From: Clostridia bacterium
Lineage (GTDB): Bacteria; Bacillota; Clostridia; Christensenellales; Aristaeellaceae
Length of the DNA: 42,805 nt
Direction: 5' to 3'
NCBI GenBank assembly: GCA_017404985.1
Contig: JAFRBK010000042.1
Location: 1 to 42,805, forward strand
In this document: piece after piece, positions 1-6,732 of the stretch
How positions within the stretch are numbered: position 1 is the first letter of the stretch
Layout of the letters: each line of letters starts with the position of its first letter
Translations under genes and position numbers: made by a program
The notes under the pieces: generated by a model
Seen by the model: only the letters and a program-made list of their open reading frames with translations
Database searches by the model: none
What the model was told of the DNA's origin: nothing

Positions 1-141
1 TACCACGGAAACGCCGAATAAACAGGTAAAGGAGTACTACAATCTGCTCGGATTATCAATCCCGGCACATGTAAAGCTCAAATCGTTTACCAAGTTGGTT
101 GGCTTGAAAATGTAGTCCTACTTTTCGGATTATCTACGGTT
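1..141 (+). mobile_element. Right end of an insertion sequence (left copy, partial)
   Basis: These 141 bp are identical to the reverse complement of the last 141 bp of the window (42665-42805). Identity ends at position 141, where the two flanks diverge (a at 142 against c in the other copy). The segment holds the 3' end of a transposase gene, a 26-bp untranslated tail and the presumed IS tip, read outward as AACCGTAGATAATCCG. The rest of the element lies outside the window. The flanking target is a decayed antitoxin gene. A target duplication cannot be tested because only one end of each copy is present. Confidence 0.85.
2..115 (+). CDS. IS transposase, C-terminal fragment
   Basis: The open frame enters from outside the window and ends at TAG 113-115, giving 37 residues that finish in SFTKLVGLKM. 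The identical fragment is encoded on the opposite strand at the right edge. The context (coding up to the tip of a repeated element) marks it as the end of a DDE-type transposase, most likely of the IS4/IS1634 group. That family call rests on general resemblance of the C-terminus only; no catalytic residues lie in this piece. Confidence 0.65.
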   Translation, partial: TTETPNKQVKEYYNLLGLSIPAHVKLKSFTKLVGLKM

Positions 142-352
142 AATTTTTCTGCCAAACGATGATCTTCACGGATCAGAAACAAGAGCTTTTTTGCGGTCGG
201 AGTTGGGTTTGTATATCAGCTGCTGCTTTTCCTTTGGAATGCGCGAGGGCTTCTGTCAAGCCATCCATCAACCCTTCAAAGAAATCGAAACCGGCAAAAT
301 TTTCTTCCATCTTCTGTTCGGACAGATCAGATTTAAAGACGTAATCTTTCAT
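142..352 (-). pseudogene. HigA/NadS-type HTH antitoxin, internally deleted and IS-truncated
   Basis: An ATG at 352-350 with an AAAGGAG site opens a 59-residue frame (stop at 173-175) that begins like HigA/NadS antitoxins: a short acidic N-terminus, then FFEGLMDGLTEALAHSKGK. After about residue 46 the frame departs from the family. One base over, the same strand encodes NPTPTAKKLLFLIREDHR, the usual end of these antitoxins, running straight into the IS tip. The helix-turn-helix between the two parts is missing, so a deletion of roughly 100-150 bp with a frame change is inferred. The IS removed the last codons. No function is expected. Confidence 0.6.
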
Positions 353-358
353 GACGGC

Positions 359-430
359 TTACTCCTTTTTGATTGCCTCAACCAGTTTTCGGACTTGCTT
401 TTATTGCTCCGGCATCAGGTTATACATAAT
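359..430 (-). pseudogene. HigB/RelE-type toxin, C-terminal remnant with stop codon
   Basis: Read on the minus strand this stretch gives MYNLMPEQ, a TAA stop at 403-401, then KQVRKLVEAIKKE and a TAA at 361-359. The pattern NLxPEQkKQxRKLVEAIKKE is the usual end of HigB/RelE-like toxins, which are encoded immediately upstream of HigA antitoxins, as here (7 bp gap). The rest of the toxin gene is absent: the ATPase gene abuts directly. I regard it as a relic of the pair with the antitoxin fragment next to it. Confidence 0.5.
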
Positions 431-1761
431 CAAAGATCAGGAACCGTTTCTCTGATTCTGTGTACAGCATACACAGGATATACCAAAACCTGATCATAGG
501 ACGAATAGTTCTCCAATGATACCCGAATACCTAGAGGTGATAGCGGATGAGATGACAGATAGCTCCTCAGACTCTGCATGCTTCCTTTACCGGAAGCCTT
601 AACTTCGATCGGCAGGATGCTGCCGCCCACCTGAAGCACATAATCGACTTCAGCGTTGGCTCCGCTCCTGTACCAGTAATACAGATCTGAAGGCGCATAG
701 GGATCCGATGCCTTCATCAGTTCGAGTCCGACCGCCATTTCAACAACGCTTCCCCGGTTCATCTCACGGAAAATCTCGGAAGCCAGAAGAGAAGCAGCAT
801 CAAGCCCACAATGTGTCAGGTATACTCCTGTATCAAATAAGAGAAGCTTTTTGTTCGTTTCTTTTCCGGTTGATCCCAAAGGAATGACATCACAGGAAGA
901 TGCCCTGACAGGATGGATAAGCCCCGCGCGGTGAAGCAGATCTATGCTTTCATCAAACAGGTAAGCGCTGATTCCCTGTACCGCAGAAGACGCTTTAACC
1001 TGAGCACAGACATTGTGAGCGGCATATTCGAAAACCTTCTGAAGGATATCCGGAGGAATCGGACTGTCATATTTCTGAAAATCATCCATGAAGCTCACAA
1101 TGATATCCCGGTGAACTCTTTGGCTGACCAGTATGCTTCCGGTATTCACATAAGCGGTCACTGCTTCAGGCATGCCACCGACAACAAGGTAGGTTTTATA
1201 CGCTTCCAGTAAGCTTTCATGTATTGCAGGATCAATTAGTTTGGTGCTGTCCAGATAGTCGCAAAGCATACCTTTTCCGATGCCCCGCAGGAACTCGGGA
1301 AAAGACAACGGATAAAGGAAAATACTGCGTACACGACCAACTGGAAAACTGATCTTCTTTTTCTTGCGTTTTCCGCTCAGAAGTATTTCCAGCAAGGAAC
1401 CGGCAGCAATAACATGGAGCTCGGGTCTGTCTTCATAAAAATATCTAAGCGAAACAACCGCTCGCGGGCAAGCCTGGATCTCGTCAAAAAACAGAAGGGT
1501 TTTTCCCGGAATGATTCGTTGACCGCTTTCCAGTTCCAGCGTGGTTAGGATTCTCTGAACATCCAGATCTCGTTCGAAAATTGCCTTACACCGCTCGTTT
1601 TCCTCGAAATTGATCTCTACATAATTCTCAAACTCAGCGGAAAAATGGCGGATGATCGACGTCTTTCCACACTGACGAACACCTCGAAGCAGAAGCGGCT
1701 TCCGATTCCATTCACTCTTCCATTCCAGCAATGCTTTGTCCATGTCACGTGAGATGTACAT
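430..1761 (-). CDS. AAA ATPase with DUF4143-type C-terminal domain
   Basis: This is a P-loop ATPase of the family found scattered as singletons in bacterial and archaeal genomes, whose cellular role is not established. Counting from the preferred start, Walker A is GVRQCGKT (27-34) and Walker B is LLFFDEIQ with D93/E94. The C-terminal part carries EVDYVL...PIEVKASG, a nuclease-like (PD-D/ExK-like) signature typical of DUF4143. Two ATGs lie in frame at 1767 and 1761; GGAGGG sits directly against the first and 6 nt before the second, so 1761 is chosen (443 aa). It is a single-gene unit with its own strong promoter, next to toxin-antitoxin debris. Confidence 0.85.
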   Translation of the reverse strand: MYISRDMDKALLEWKSEWNRKPLLLRGVRQCGKTSIIRHFSAEFENYVEINFEENERCKAIFERDLDVQRILTTLELESGQRIIPGKTLLFFDEIQACPRAVVSLRYFYEDRPELHVIAAGSLLEILLSGKRKKKKISFPVGRVRSIFLYPLSFPEFLRGIGKGMLCDYLDSTKLIDPAIHESLLEAYKTYLVVGGMPEAVTAYVNTGSILVSQRVHRDIIVSFMDDFQKYDSPIPPDILQKVFEYAAHNVCAQVKASSAVQGISAYLFDESIDLLHRAGLIHPVRASSCDVIPLGSTGKETNKKLLLFDTGVYLTHCGLDAASLLASEIFREMNRGSVVEMAVGLELMKASDPYAPSDLYYWYRSGANAEVDYVLQVGGSILPIEVKASGKGSMQSLRSYLSSHPLSPLGIRVSLENYSSYDQVLVYPVYAVHRIRETVPDL

Positions 1762-1780
1762 GCTCATCCCTCCATTTTGA

Positions 1781-1858
1781 AATTGCCAATCGTATTATAC
1801 CATAATATTTCAAATTTGCCAATCTAAAACACTATGATTATTTCATAATTGCCAATCG
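1781..1858. repeat. Three AATTGCCAATC direct repeats (candidate operator)
   Basis: AATTGCCAATCG occurs at 1781-1792 and 1847-1858, with a variant ATTTGCCAATCT at 1814-1825. The copies flank and overlap the -35 and -10 boxes of the ATPase promoter, so a regulator binding site (possibly autoregulatory) is the natural reading. No palindrome is evident within a unit. Confidence 0.5.
1794..1822 (-). promoter_or_regulatory. Promoter of the AAA ATPase gene
   Basis: On the minus strand TTGGCA (1822-1817), a 17-nt spacer and a perfect TATAAT (1799-1794) lie about 30 bp before the ATPase start. The -35 box is embedded in a repeated ATTGGCAA-type motif. Confidence 0.7.
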
Positions 1859-1869
1859 AAAGTGCGATA

Positions 1870-2021
1870 ACTGTACTTGTCAACAAAAGTAGACACGAAA
1901 ATTATTTTTTCCCTGTTTCATTTTCCAGCGGTAGACACACAGCACATTTTTCATGATACTGCATTTTCAGAAGTAGACATAGGAGATATTTTATTCAAGA
2001 TATTTTATGACGGTGGGGACA
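1870..2021. repeat. 42-bp phased GTAGACA repeats, IS21-type element end
   Basis: GTAGACA occurs at 1889, 1931 and 1973, exactly 42 bp apart, and a degenerate GGGGACA falls at 2015, again 42 bp on. The outermost copy lies in TTGTCAACAAAAGTAGACAC. Evenly spaced terminal repeats around a TGT...ACA tip are a hallmark of IS21-family ends, but no istA or istB reading frame follows. I read it as an orphan end left by deletion. The stretch 1768-2363 contains no gene I can support: a 103-codon frame over 1877-2188 has no ribosome binding site or recognisable content. Confidence 0.4.
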
Positions 2022-2232
2022 GTGATCTATATGCGGATTTCTCCAAAGGCCTGTATCTGCAAATGGTAATCAGCGATATCCTCCTTCTGGAAATAACGTA
2101 CGCCACGTTTTCTCCAATAGGAAATCTCCTCCCTGCTGTGCTTTCTCGCATATGGCAATTCAGCAGATCAAGCTTCCGGAAGACGTAATTATCGCGAGGG
2201 AACGGTTTTGATTATCAGACGGATATCATTTG

Positions 2233-2259
2233 GAGAGAGCAAGGCAGCTCTCTCTTTTT
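2233..2259 (+). terminator. Rho-independent terminator
   Basis: GAGAGAGC (2233-2240), 6-nt loop, GCTCTCTC (2247-2254), then TTTTT. The stem is perfect (8 bp). No intact plus-strand gene lies upstream, which suggests that one has been lost from this island. Confidence 0.7.
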
Positions 2260-2363
2260 GTATTCCAAGCTGTATGAAGAGCGGAAGCATCATTTGATTC
2301 TACTCTTCTCAATCTATTAGAAGTGTGCTATGATAAATATATAAAAAGAGGGGAGGTATCGGG

Positions 2364-2732
2364 ATGTGTAAAGTATTGCCGATGGATATTGGTACACGAC
2401 AGATCCGTGTAGCAGAAATCAAACAAAAGTATATCCGGAACATTATCGATGCCGCCAGCCAGTGTGATCTGATTGATCGAGTGGTTCTCTTTGGGTCAAG
2501 CCTGCAGGAACGCTGCCGGGATTCTTCTGATATCGATCTTGCTGTTTTTGGCAATCAGCCACGTTCCCGTGCGCTGACTTCCAGAAAATATGAGCGCTTT
2601 GCCAGGCAACTCTATGTTTTTGACGATCACGCCCAAGCGTATGATATTCTCTATTTCCGGAGCGGTTCCGGAGATTCCAACCCAATTCTCCATGAGATCA
2701 GCAGAGGGGAGGAACTATATGCCCGGAAATAA
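2364..2732 (+). CDS. MNT-type nucleotidyltransferase antitoxin (MntA-like)
   Basis: This is a minimal nucleotidyltransferase of 122 aa. G44-S45 followed by exactly ten residues and D56-x-D58 gives the GSx10DxD signature of MNT antitoxins, which in characterised MNT-HEPN (type VII) pairs neutralise the HEPN ribonuclease by transferring AMP to it. A GGGGAGG site lies 7 nt before the ATG. The gene overlaps the following HEPN gene by 14 bp, so the two are translated together, as expected for this system. The role is inferred from family and context. Confidence 0.85.
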   Translation: MCKVLPMDIGTRQIRVAEIKQKYIRNIIDAASQCDLIDRVVLFGSSLQERCRDSSDIDLAVFGNQPRSRALTSRKYERFARQLYVFDDHAQAYDILYFRSGSGDSNPILHEISRGEELYARK

Positions 2733-3156
2733 TCCGAATCCTCTGTCCGTTGCCCAAATAGATGCGGATCTTTTTATGGCCGATTCCGCTATTCGGAAGT
2801 CAGAAGAAATCTCCAGCAAAGTCGGAAAGCATCTGCGTGGTCTGGCAGGTTACCACCTTCAGCAGGCAGCCGAGAAGATGATTAAGTACCAGATCTATGA
2901 TTCCGGTATCCAAATTGACTATTCAAAGATGTACCGGCATTCACTGGATGACCTGATGAGCTATGCACGGTCCATGGGAATCTCTCTTGTCATTCCTTCC
3001 TGGGTGAACGCAAAGAAATATGTAATCACGGGATGGGAAGCAGAGGGCAGATACAATCTCCATTTTGTTGTCCGAATGGATACGTTGAAACGCTGTTATA
3101 GTGAACTGATCAAGTGGCGTAATCAGCTTTTTCCAGGTAGTTTAAGCAGCCTTTGA
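2719..3156 (+). CDS. HEPN domain protein, toxin partner of the MNT gene
   Basis: The protein has 145 aa. The ATG at 2719 is preceded by GGGGAGG 6 nt upstream and lies inside the end of the MNT gene. The helical core YHLQQAAEKMIKYQI followed by RHSLDDLM matches the HEPN family (PF05168-like), in which MNT partners are common. An R-x4-6-H catalytic motif of the HepT type is not obvious; the nearest is R-Y-N-L-H in the C-terminal third. It may therefore be a non-nucleolytic HEPN protein, or use other residues. A longer frame from 2590 exists but would overlap most of the MNT gene and lacks a ribosome binding site. Confidence 0.75.
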   Translation: MPGNNPNPLSVAQIDADLFMADSAIRKSEEISSKVGKHLRGLAGYHLQQAAEKMIKYQIYDSGIQIDYSKMYRHSLDDLMSYARSMGISLVIPSWVNAKKYVITGWEAEGRYNLHFVVRMDTLKRCYSELIKWRNQLFPGSLSSL

Positions 3157-3180
3157 GAAAGGCGATCCATAAAAAACAAA

Positions 3181-3300
3181 ATGAAGGATACCCTTGCCTG
3201 GGATCTAAGCAGAAACAACGACCCAACCAATTGCATTGACATTGATCCAAAAACACTATACTCCCTGGAGCATACAGAAGAACTGGAAGAAGTGGTGTAA
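3181..3300 (+). CDS. Possible small protein (39 aa), unrecognised
   Basis: An ATG at 3181 opens 39 codons ending TAA at 3300. The product is acidic (ends EELEEVV) and of ordinary composition. It follows the HEPN gene by 24 bp but has no clear ribosome binding site. It could equally be the tail of a lost gene. I recognise no family. Confidence 0.25.
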   Translation: MKDTLAWDLSRNNDPTNCIDIDPKTLYSLEHTEELEEVV

Positions 3301-3358
3301 CGCGAGAAAACACAAAACCGAAAGGATAAAAAAATTTTTTCAGTTTTTTGAAAAGTCG

Positions 3359-3398
3359 GAACGAAATGGAACGAAATGGAACGAAATGGAACGAGACG
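3359..3398. repeat. Four tandem 10-bp repeats (GAACGAAATG)
   Basis: Three exact copies of GAACGAAATG (3359-3388) and one variant GAACGAGACG (3389-3398), preceded by A/T homopolymers. This sits in the 416-bp gap 3157-3572. Function unknown; it could be a slippage tract or an iteron-like site. Confidence 0.75.
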
Positions 3399-3449
3399 GG
3401 AATGAATCTTTTGTAGTATACTATACTTGCCCAAATTGGATGGGGGAAC

Positions 3450-3483
3450 AAACAGCCTCGCGGAGTGATTCGCGGGGCTGTTT
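3450..3483 (+). terminator. Strong hairpin, possible terminator
   Basis: A 13-bp stem (one T-G pair) runs from AAACAGCC at 3450 to GGCTGTTT ending 3483, with an 8-nt loop. The T-rich tail is short (TTTGATT), so termination is plausible but not certain. Confidence 0.5.
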
Positions 3484-3500
3484 GATTAGAGCGGAAAGTT

Positions 3501-3558
3501 CAGAGTTTAGAGCTCGGGGGGAAGGACGAAGCTCAGAGTTTAGAGTTTAGAGTTCGGA
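3501..3558. repeat. CAGAGTTTAGAG direct repeats
   Basis: CAGAGTTTAGAG occurs at 3501-3512 and 3534-3545, with a further partial copy up to 3558. The repeats lie immediately before the terminase relic. They may be a dispersed intergenic repeat; no other copy is seen in this window. Confidence 0.5.
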
Positions 3559-3572
3559 GAAGGAGGCGACGG

Positions 3573-4148
3573 ATGCTCCGGAATGAGGATGTGGCGGAGG
3601 TGTTGCAGCGGCCGGAGGTTTTGGGGCGGATGGTTGGGTTTACGGATCTGACGGCTTTGCATGGGGAATGGATTCATGAGATGGTTTTCGGGGATAAGGA
3701 CTATACTTTGCAGGCACATCGGGAGGCCTTTAAGTCTTCGTGTTTGGCGGTGGCTATTCCGCTTTACATGGTTCTGTATCCTGATCGGAATGTGATCTTT
3801 CTGCGGAAGACGGACCATGATGTGGGCGAGATGATGAACATGGTGGCGAAGGTTTTGCAGTCGGATGTGATGCGGGATTTTACACAGACGAACCGCGGGG
3901 TCCAGCTGAAGATTACGGAGCAGAGCATGGACCACATCACGACGAATCTGTGGCATTTGCCGATGGGGGCTCCGCAGCTGCGGGGGCTGGGGATTCCAGC
4001 AAGAGCAGAGGTGGGGTTTGTGAAAGCGAGTTTCGGGATAAGACGATTCAGAATGGCGGGTGGAATCGGGTTGGGCTGTATGGGAAGTTTGATTATTTTA
4101 CCAAATTGTGGGATGGGATGTCTGTATTTTCCTGTAAACAAACGATGA
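3573..4148 (+). pseudogene. Phage terminase large subunit, N-terminal relic
   Basis: The first about 135 codons resemble the ATPase part of terminase large subunits: DYTLQAHREAFKSSCLAVA, then LYPDRNVIFLRKTDHDV, then MGAPQLRGLGI. In functional relatives the first block is a Walker A of the HRGSxKTT kind; here Gly is Glu and TT is SS. After GLGI the expected GKHAD...TDD region and the whole nuclease domain are missing. The frame continues into unrelated-looking sequence, and a neighbouring frame (to 4159) also reads protein-like, so a deletion or frameshift lies near 3990. A good AAGGAGG site precedes the ATG. No other phage genes are nearby. Confidence 0.6.
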
Positions 4149-4179
4149 ACGCAGTGTGAATAATCTTTCGCCGGATGAT

Positions 4180-5094
4180 TTATGCGTTTTCAGGGGGCTT
4201 TTTTGTGCTTTCTGTTTTCCAGTTCAGCAGGACCACGGCCGCGAGGATCAGGAGAATGCCGAGCCCGGACAGGAGGGTTATCGGCTCGGAAAAAAACAGG
4301 ATCCCGACCAGGGTGGCTACCATCGGCTCAATGGTGGCGAGGATGCCCGCTTTGCTGGCCTCCACCGTCTGAAGGCCGAGCGTATAGGACAGAAAAGGAA
4401 TAACAGCCGTGACCAGCGCGGTCAGGCAGCAGAAGAGCAGCAGCGAAATCGGGCTGGGCGCGGCGGAAAACTTTGAGACCATGTCCGACGGGTTACAGAT
4501 CAGCCAGGAACCGGCCGCGGCAAACAGAAAGGTATAGGTGGTCACGGTATAGGGAGAATACTTGCGCAGCGCAACCGTGCCGAGAATGCTGTAGAGGCCA
4601 TAGCCGATGCCGGAGCCCAGCCCGACAAGCAAACCGGTCAGAGATATGCCTTCTCCGGAGATTCCCGAAACCAGAACACAGCCGGCAAAGGCCAGGGCCA
4701 GCGCCAGGAGCTTCCTTCCGGTCAGTTTTTCCCGGAAGAACAGCGCCGACATCAGCATGATCCAGATTGGCGAGGTATACAGCAGAATCGCGGCCGTGGA
4801 AAGCGGCATCATGGTAATCGCCGTAAAATAACAAACCGTAAAGAACAGGATGCTTCCGAATCCCAAGCCCAGAAACAAAGGAATATCCCGCAGGGAAATC
4901 CGAAAGCCGGCAGGGTTGCGGATGAGCAGCAAAACAGAAAAGAACAGGGCGGCCAGCGTGACCCGGATGGACACGATCTGAACAGAGCTGAAGCCAAAGG
5001 AGGTGAGCTTTCGGACAAAGATTCCCATGCTGCCCCAAAAACAGCCGGCCAGAATAATCAGCAGCGGCCCGATATTTCGCCTGTTCCTTACCAT
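4180..5094 (-). CDS. EamA/DMT-family transporter (10 TM)
   Basis: This membrane protein of 304 aa has two EamA repeats, each about five hydrophobic helices, as in drug/metabolite exporters of the RhaT/YdcZ type. The substrate cannot be read from the sequence. Upstream in-frame ATGs exist at 5115 and 5112, but GGAAGGA lies 9 nt before the ATG at 5094, which is preferred. It follows the four-helix DMT gene on the same strand with a short gap (34 bp), so the two are probably one operon. Confidence 0.85.
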   Translation of the reverse strand: MVRNRRNIGPLLIILAGCFWGSMGIFVRKLTSFGFSSVQIVSIRVTLAALFFSVLLLIRNPAGFRISLRDIPLFLGLGFGSILFFTVCYFTAITMMPLSTAAILLYTSPIWIMLMSALFFREKLTGRKLLALALAFAGCVLVSGISGEGISLTGLLVGLGSGIGYGLYSILGTVALRKYSPYTVTTYTFLFAAAGSWLICNPSDMVSKFSAAPSPISLLLFCCLTALVTAVIPFLSYTLGLQTVEASKAGILATIEPMVATLVGILFFSEPITLLSGLGILLILAAVVLLNWKTESTKKPPENA

Positions 5095-5128
5095 GATTGA
5101 CCGTCCTTCCATCATGCGTTTTTTCGGC

Positions 5129-5557
5129 TTAGCGATAATTAATCAGCACAAGGCCGGCCAGGCAGACGATGATCCCGACGATTTTATTCCAGGTGATGGC
5201 TTCCCGATAAAGCAGGTGGCCGACAAAGATCAAGATGACAGCCACCATCGCGGAGGTAACAATCTGGGTGATGCTGACCTGCCAACCGGCCCGGAAGGCA
5301 TAGATAAATCCGACCTCCAGGCCAACGATGACGATGCCCAGAACGACCGGGGAACAGTTTGTCAGCCGGATTTCCCGGAGAAGGTTCGCGTCCCGGTTCA
5401 GAATATAATACAGGACACAGGATACGACGGCCCCGATCAGATAGGTGACGGTCAGCGATGCCAGCGGATTCATTCCTTCCGGAACGGATTTTGCGCAGAG
5501 CTGATAAATTGTGTTGGAAAGGACCACCAGGGCAACCGGCCAAATGTAGGCAAACAT
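5129..5557 (-). CDS. Small four-helix DMT/SMR-like membrane protein
   Basis: The protein has 142 aa and about four hydrophobic segments, the size of a half EamA or an SMR-type unit. A longer frame reaches 5722, but GGAGGGG lies 7 nt before the ATG at 5557, and the stretch between holds a minus-strand terminator hairpin, so the short start is preferred. It precedes the full-length EamA transporter in the same direction. Whether it works alone or with that protein is unknown. Confidence 0.75.
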   Translation of the reverse strand: MFAYIWPVALVVLSNTIYQLCAKSVPEGMNPLASLTVTYLIGAVVSCVLYYILNRDANLLREIRLTNCSPVVLGIVIVGLEVGFIYAFRAGWQVSITQIVTSAMVAVILIFVGHLLYREAITWNKIVGIIVCLAGLVLINYR

Positions 5558-5670
5558 GGCAAAACCCCTCCTGCTTTTTTGGAAGCCCCCTGCAGCAAGG
5601 CTCCCGATGAGTATACCATTCCGGAAGAAAAATGGACAGAAAAACCGGAAAAGAACAGATGAAAAAACAA

Positions 5671-5689
5671 GGGAGCCTATCAAGCTCCC
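5671..5689 (-). terminator. Minus-strand terminator
   Basis: On the minus strand GGGAGC, a 7-nt loop, GCTCCC, then TTGTTTTTT. It lies between the XRE gene (ends 5783) and the DMT pair (starts 5557), separating the two transcripts. Confidence 0.7.
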
Positions 5690-5742
5690 CTGCTCCCAGA
5701 AAACGTACCACTTGAAAAGCACGGTGTCCAGCAGATGAAAAC

Positions 5743-5777
5743 GGAATGCCCGGCATTGTGCGGAAACCGGGCATTCC
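5743..5777 (-). terminator. Hairpin downstream of the XRE gene
   Basis: An 11-bp stem (GGAATGCCCGG with its complement, 13-nt loop) starts 6 bp after the XRE stop. The following minus-strand tail is CGTTTTC, so this and the hairpin at 5671-5689 may act as tandem terminators. Confidence 0.55.
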
Positions 5778-5782
5778 GAAAA

Positions 5783-6550
5783 TTACCTTTTTTTGTAAAG
5801 GACAAGCTCCGGATTCAGCCCGTCTTTCTCATAGGTGCAGACCATGATAAAGTCCATGGCTGCAAGAACGCCGAAGCACCGGTCTCCGCCAAACTCCGAT
5901 TCCAGCTGGTTTCCCAGATAAGTCGTTTCGTCATTCAGGAACCTGGCTTTCAGGCCGTTGGGAAGGGGATATTCAAGATTCACATATTTTCCGACAAGCG
6001 CGTTCAGCTTTTCAACCCTGGGCAGGCCCTCTATATGTAGGCTGTTGATTTCTTCGATCAGCTGGTTTTTAAACGACTCGAACTGGCCGCCGTCGCTGAG
6101 CTCGTCATATTTCTTCCAGTAATCCAGGGTGGGCAGGGTCTGCTTCATATAAGCACGCGCCTGCTCCTCATCCATCCCTTCATGGACCATGTGGCCGACA
6201 CACACTTCAATCAGGTCGTCCATGCTGCTGTATGTGAAGGTTCCGTCCGCATAACACCATTTACAGTAATGCTCATTGAAACTGCCGTCTGCTTCCTTGC
6301 TGATGAGATCATCCTCGCTCAGCGGCATCGCGCAGCACTGGCAGACCAGCTGCCGGGGGGATCCAAGCAGCGTATTGATGGAAACGTTGAATTCCCGCGA
6401 AAGGATTTTCAGCGTATCCGTGTTCGGCTGCGTTTCGCCGTTTTCCCAGCGGCTGACAGCCTGGCGTGTGACCATCACACGATCCGCCATCTGATCCTGT
6501 GTCAGATGGTTGCGCTCCCTGAGGTTTCTCAGAACTTCACTTACTTCCAT
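5783..6550 (-). CDS. XRE-family regulator with Cys-rich and DUF6323-like C-terminus
   Basis: The protein has 255 aa. Residues about 1-62 are a helix-turn-helix of the XRE type (LTQDQMADRV...TRQAVSRWENGE). They are followed by a putative zinc ribbon (CQCCAMPL ... CKWCYADGT) and a C-terminal region ending near YLGNQLESEFGGDRCFGVL that resembles the DUF6323 family. AAGGAGG lies 9 nt before the ATG. Such fusions act as single-protein sensors; the ligand is unknown. The gene is transcribed alone, with hairpins after it. Confidence 0.8.
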   Translation of the reverse strand: MEVSEVLRNLRERNHLTQDQMADRVMVTRQAVSRWENGETQPNTDTLKILSREFNVSINTLLGSPRQLVCQCCAMPLSEDDLISKEADGSFNEHYCKWCYADGTFTYSSMDDLIEVCVGHMVHEGMDEEQARAYMKQTLPTLDYWKKYDELSDGGQFESFKNQLIEEINSLHIEGLPRVEKLNALVGKYVNLEYPLPNGLKARFLNDETTYLGNQLESEFGGDRCFGVLAAMDFIMVCTYEKDGLNPELVLYKKR

Positions 6551-6614
6551 GCGATTCTTCCTCCTTCAATTGGCTTTGCGCAGCATCATTGTAACAGAGA
6601 AGGCCATTCGGGCA

Positions 6615-6638
6615 AAGCAACTCGCTGTTGCTTTTTTG
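6615..6638. terminator. Hairpin with T tract, possibly bidirectional
   Basis: AAAGCAAC, loop TCGCT, GTTGCTTT followed by TTT on the plus strand. On the minus strand the tail is only TTTG, yet the only gene ending nearby is the minus-strand DUF4317 gene at 6733. Confidence 0.5.
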
Positions 6639-6732
6639 AGCCCGGGGCCAACTTTCACAGAAGCCAGACCCGGCGCAGGGACGCGAATTCCCGGCCACAA
6701 CAGGCGCCGCCTGATCGGAAGATCCGCTGCAG

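Noticed and set aside
1-141. Terminal repeats as plasmid or phage genome ends
   Set aside because: The repeat encodes a transposase C-terminus and cuts two genes, so IS copies explain it better than replicon ends.
1877-2188. 103-codon frame on the plus strand
   Set aside because: No ribosome binding site, AT-rich biased composition, and it covers the phased repeats.
3359-3398. CRISPR-like repeats
   Set aside because: The 10-bp units are directly adjacent with no spacers.
5558-5722. Longer N-terminus of the four-helix DMT protein
   Set aside because: It would span a terminator hairpin, while a strong ribosome binding site supports the start at 5557.
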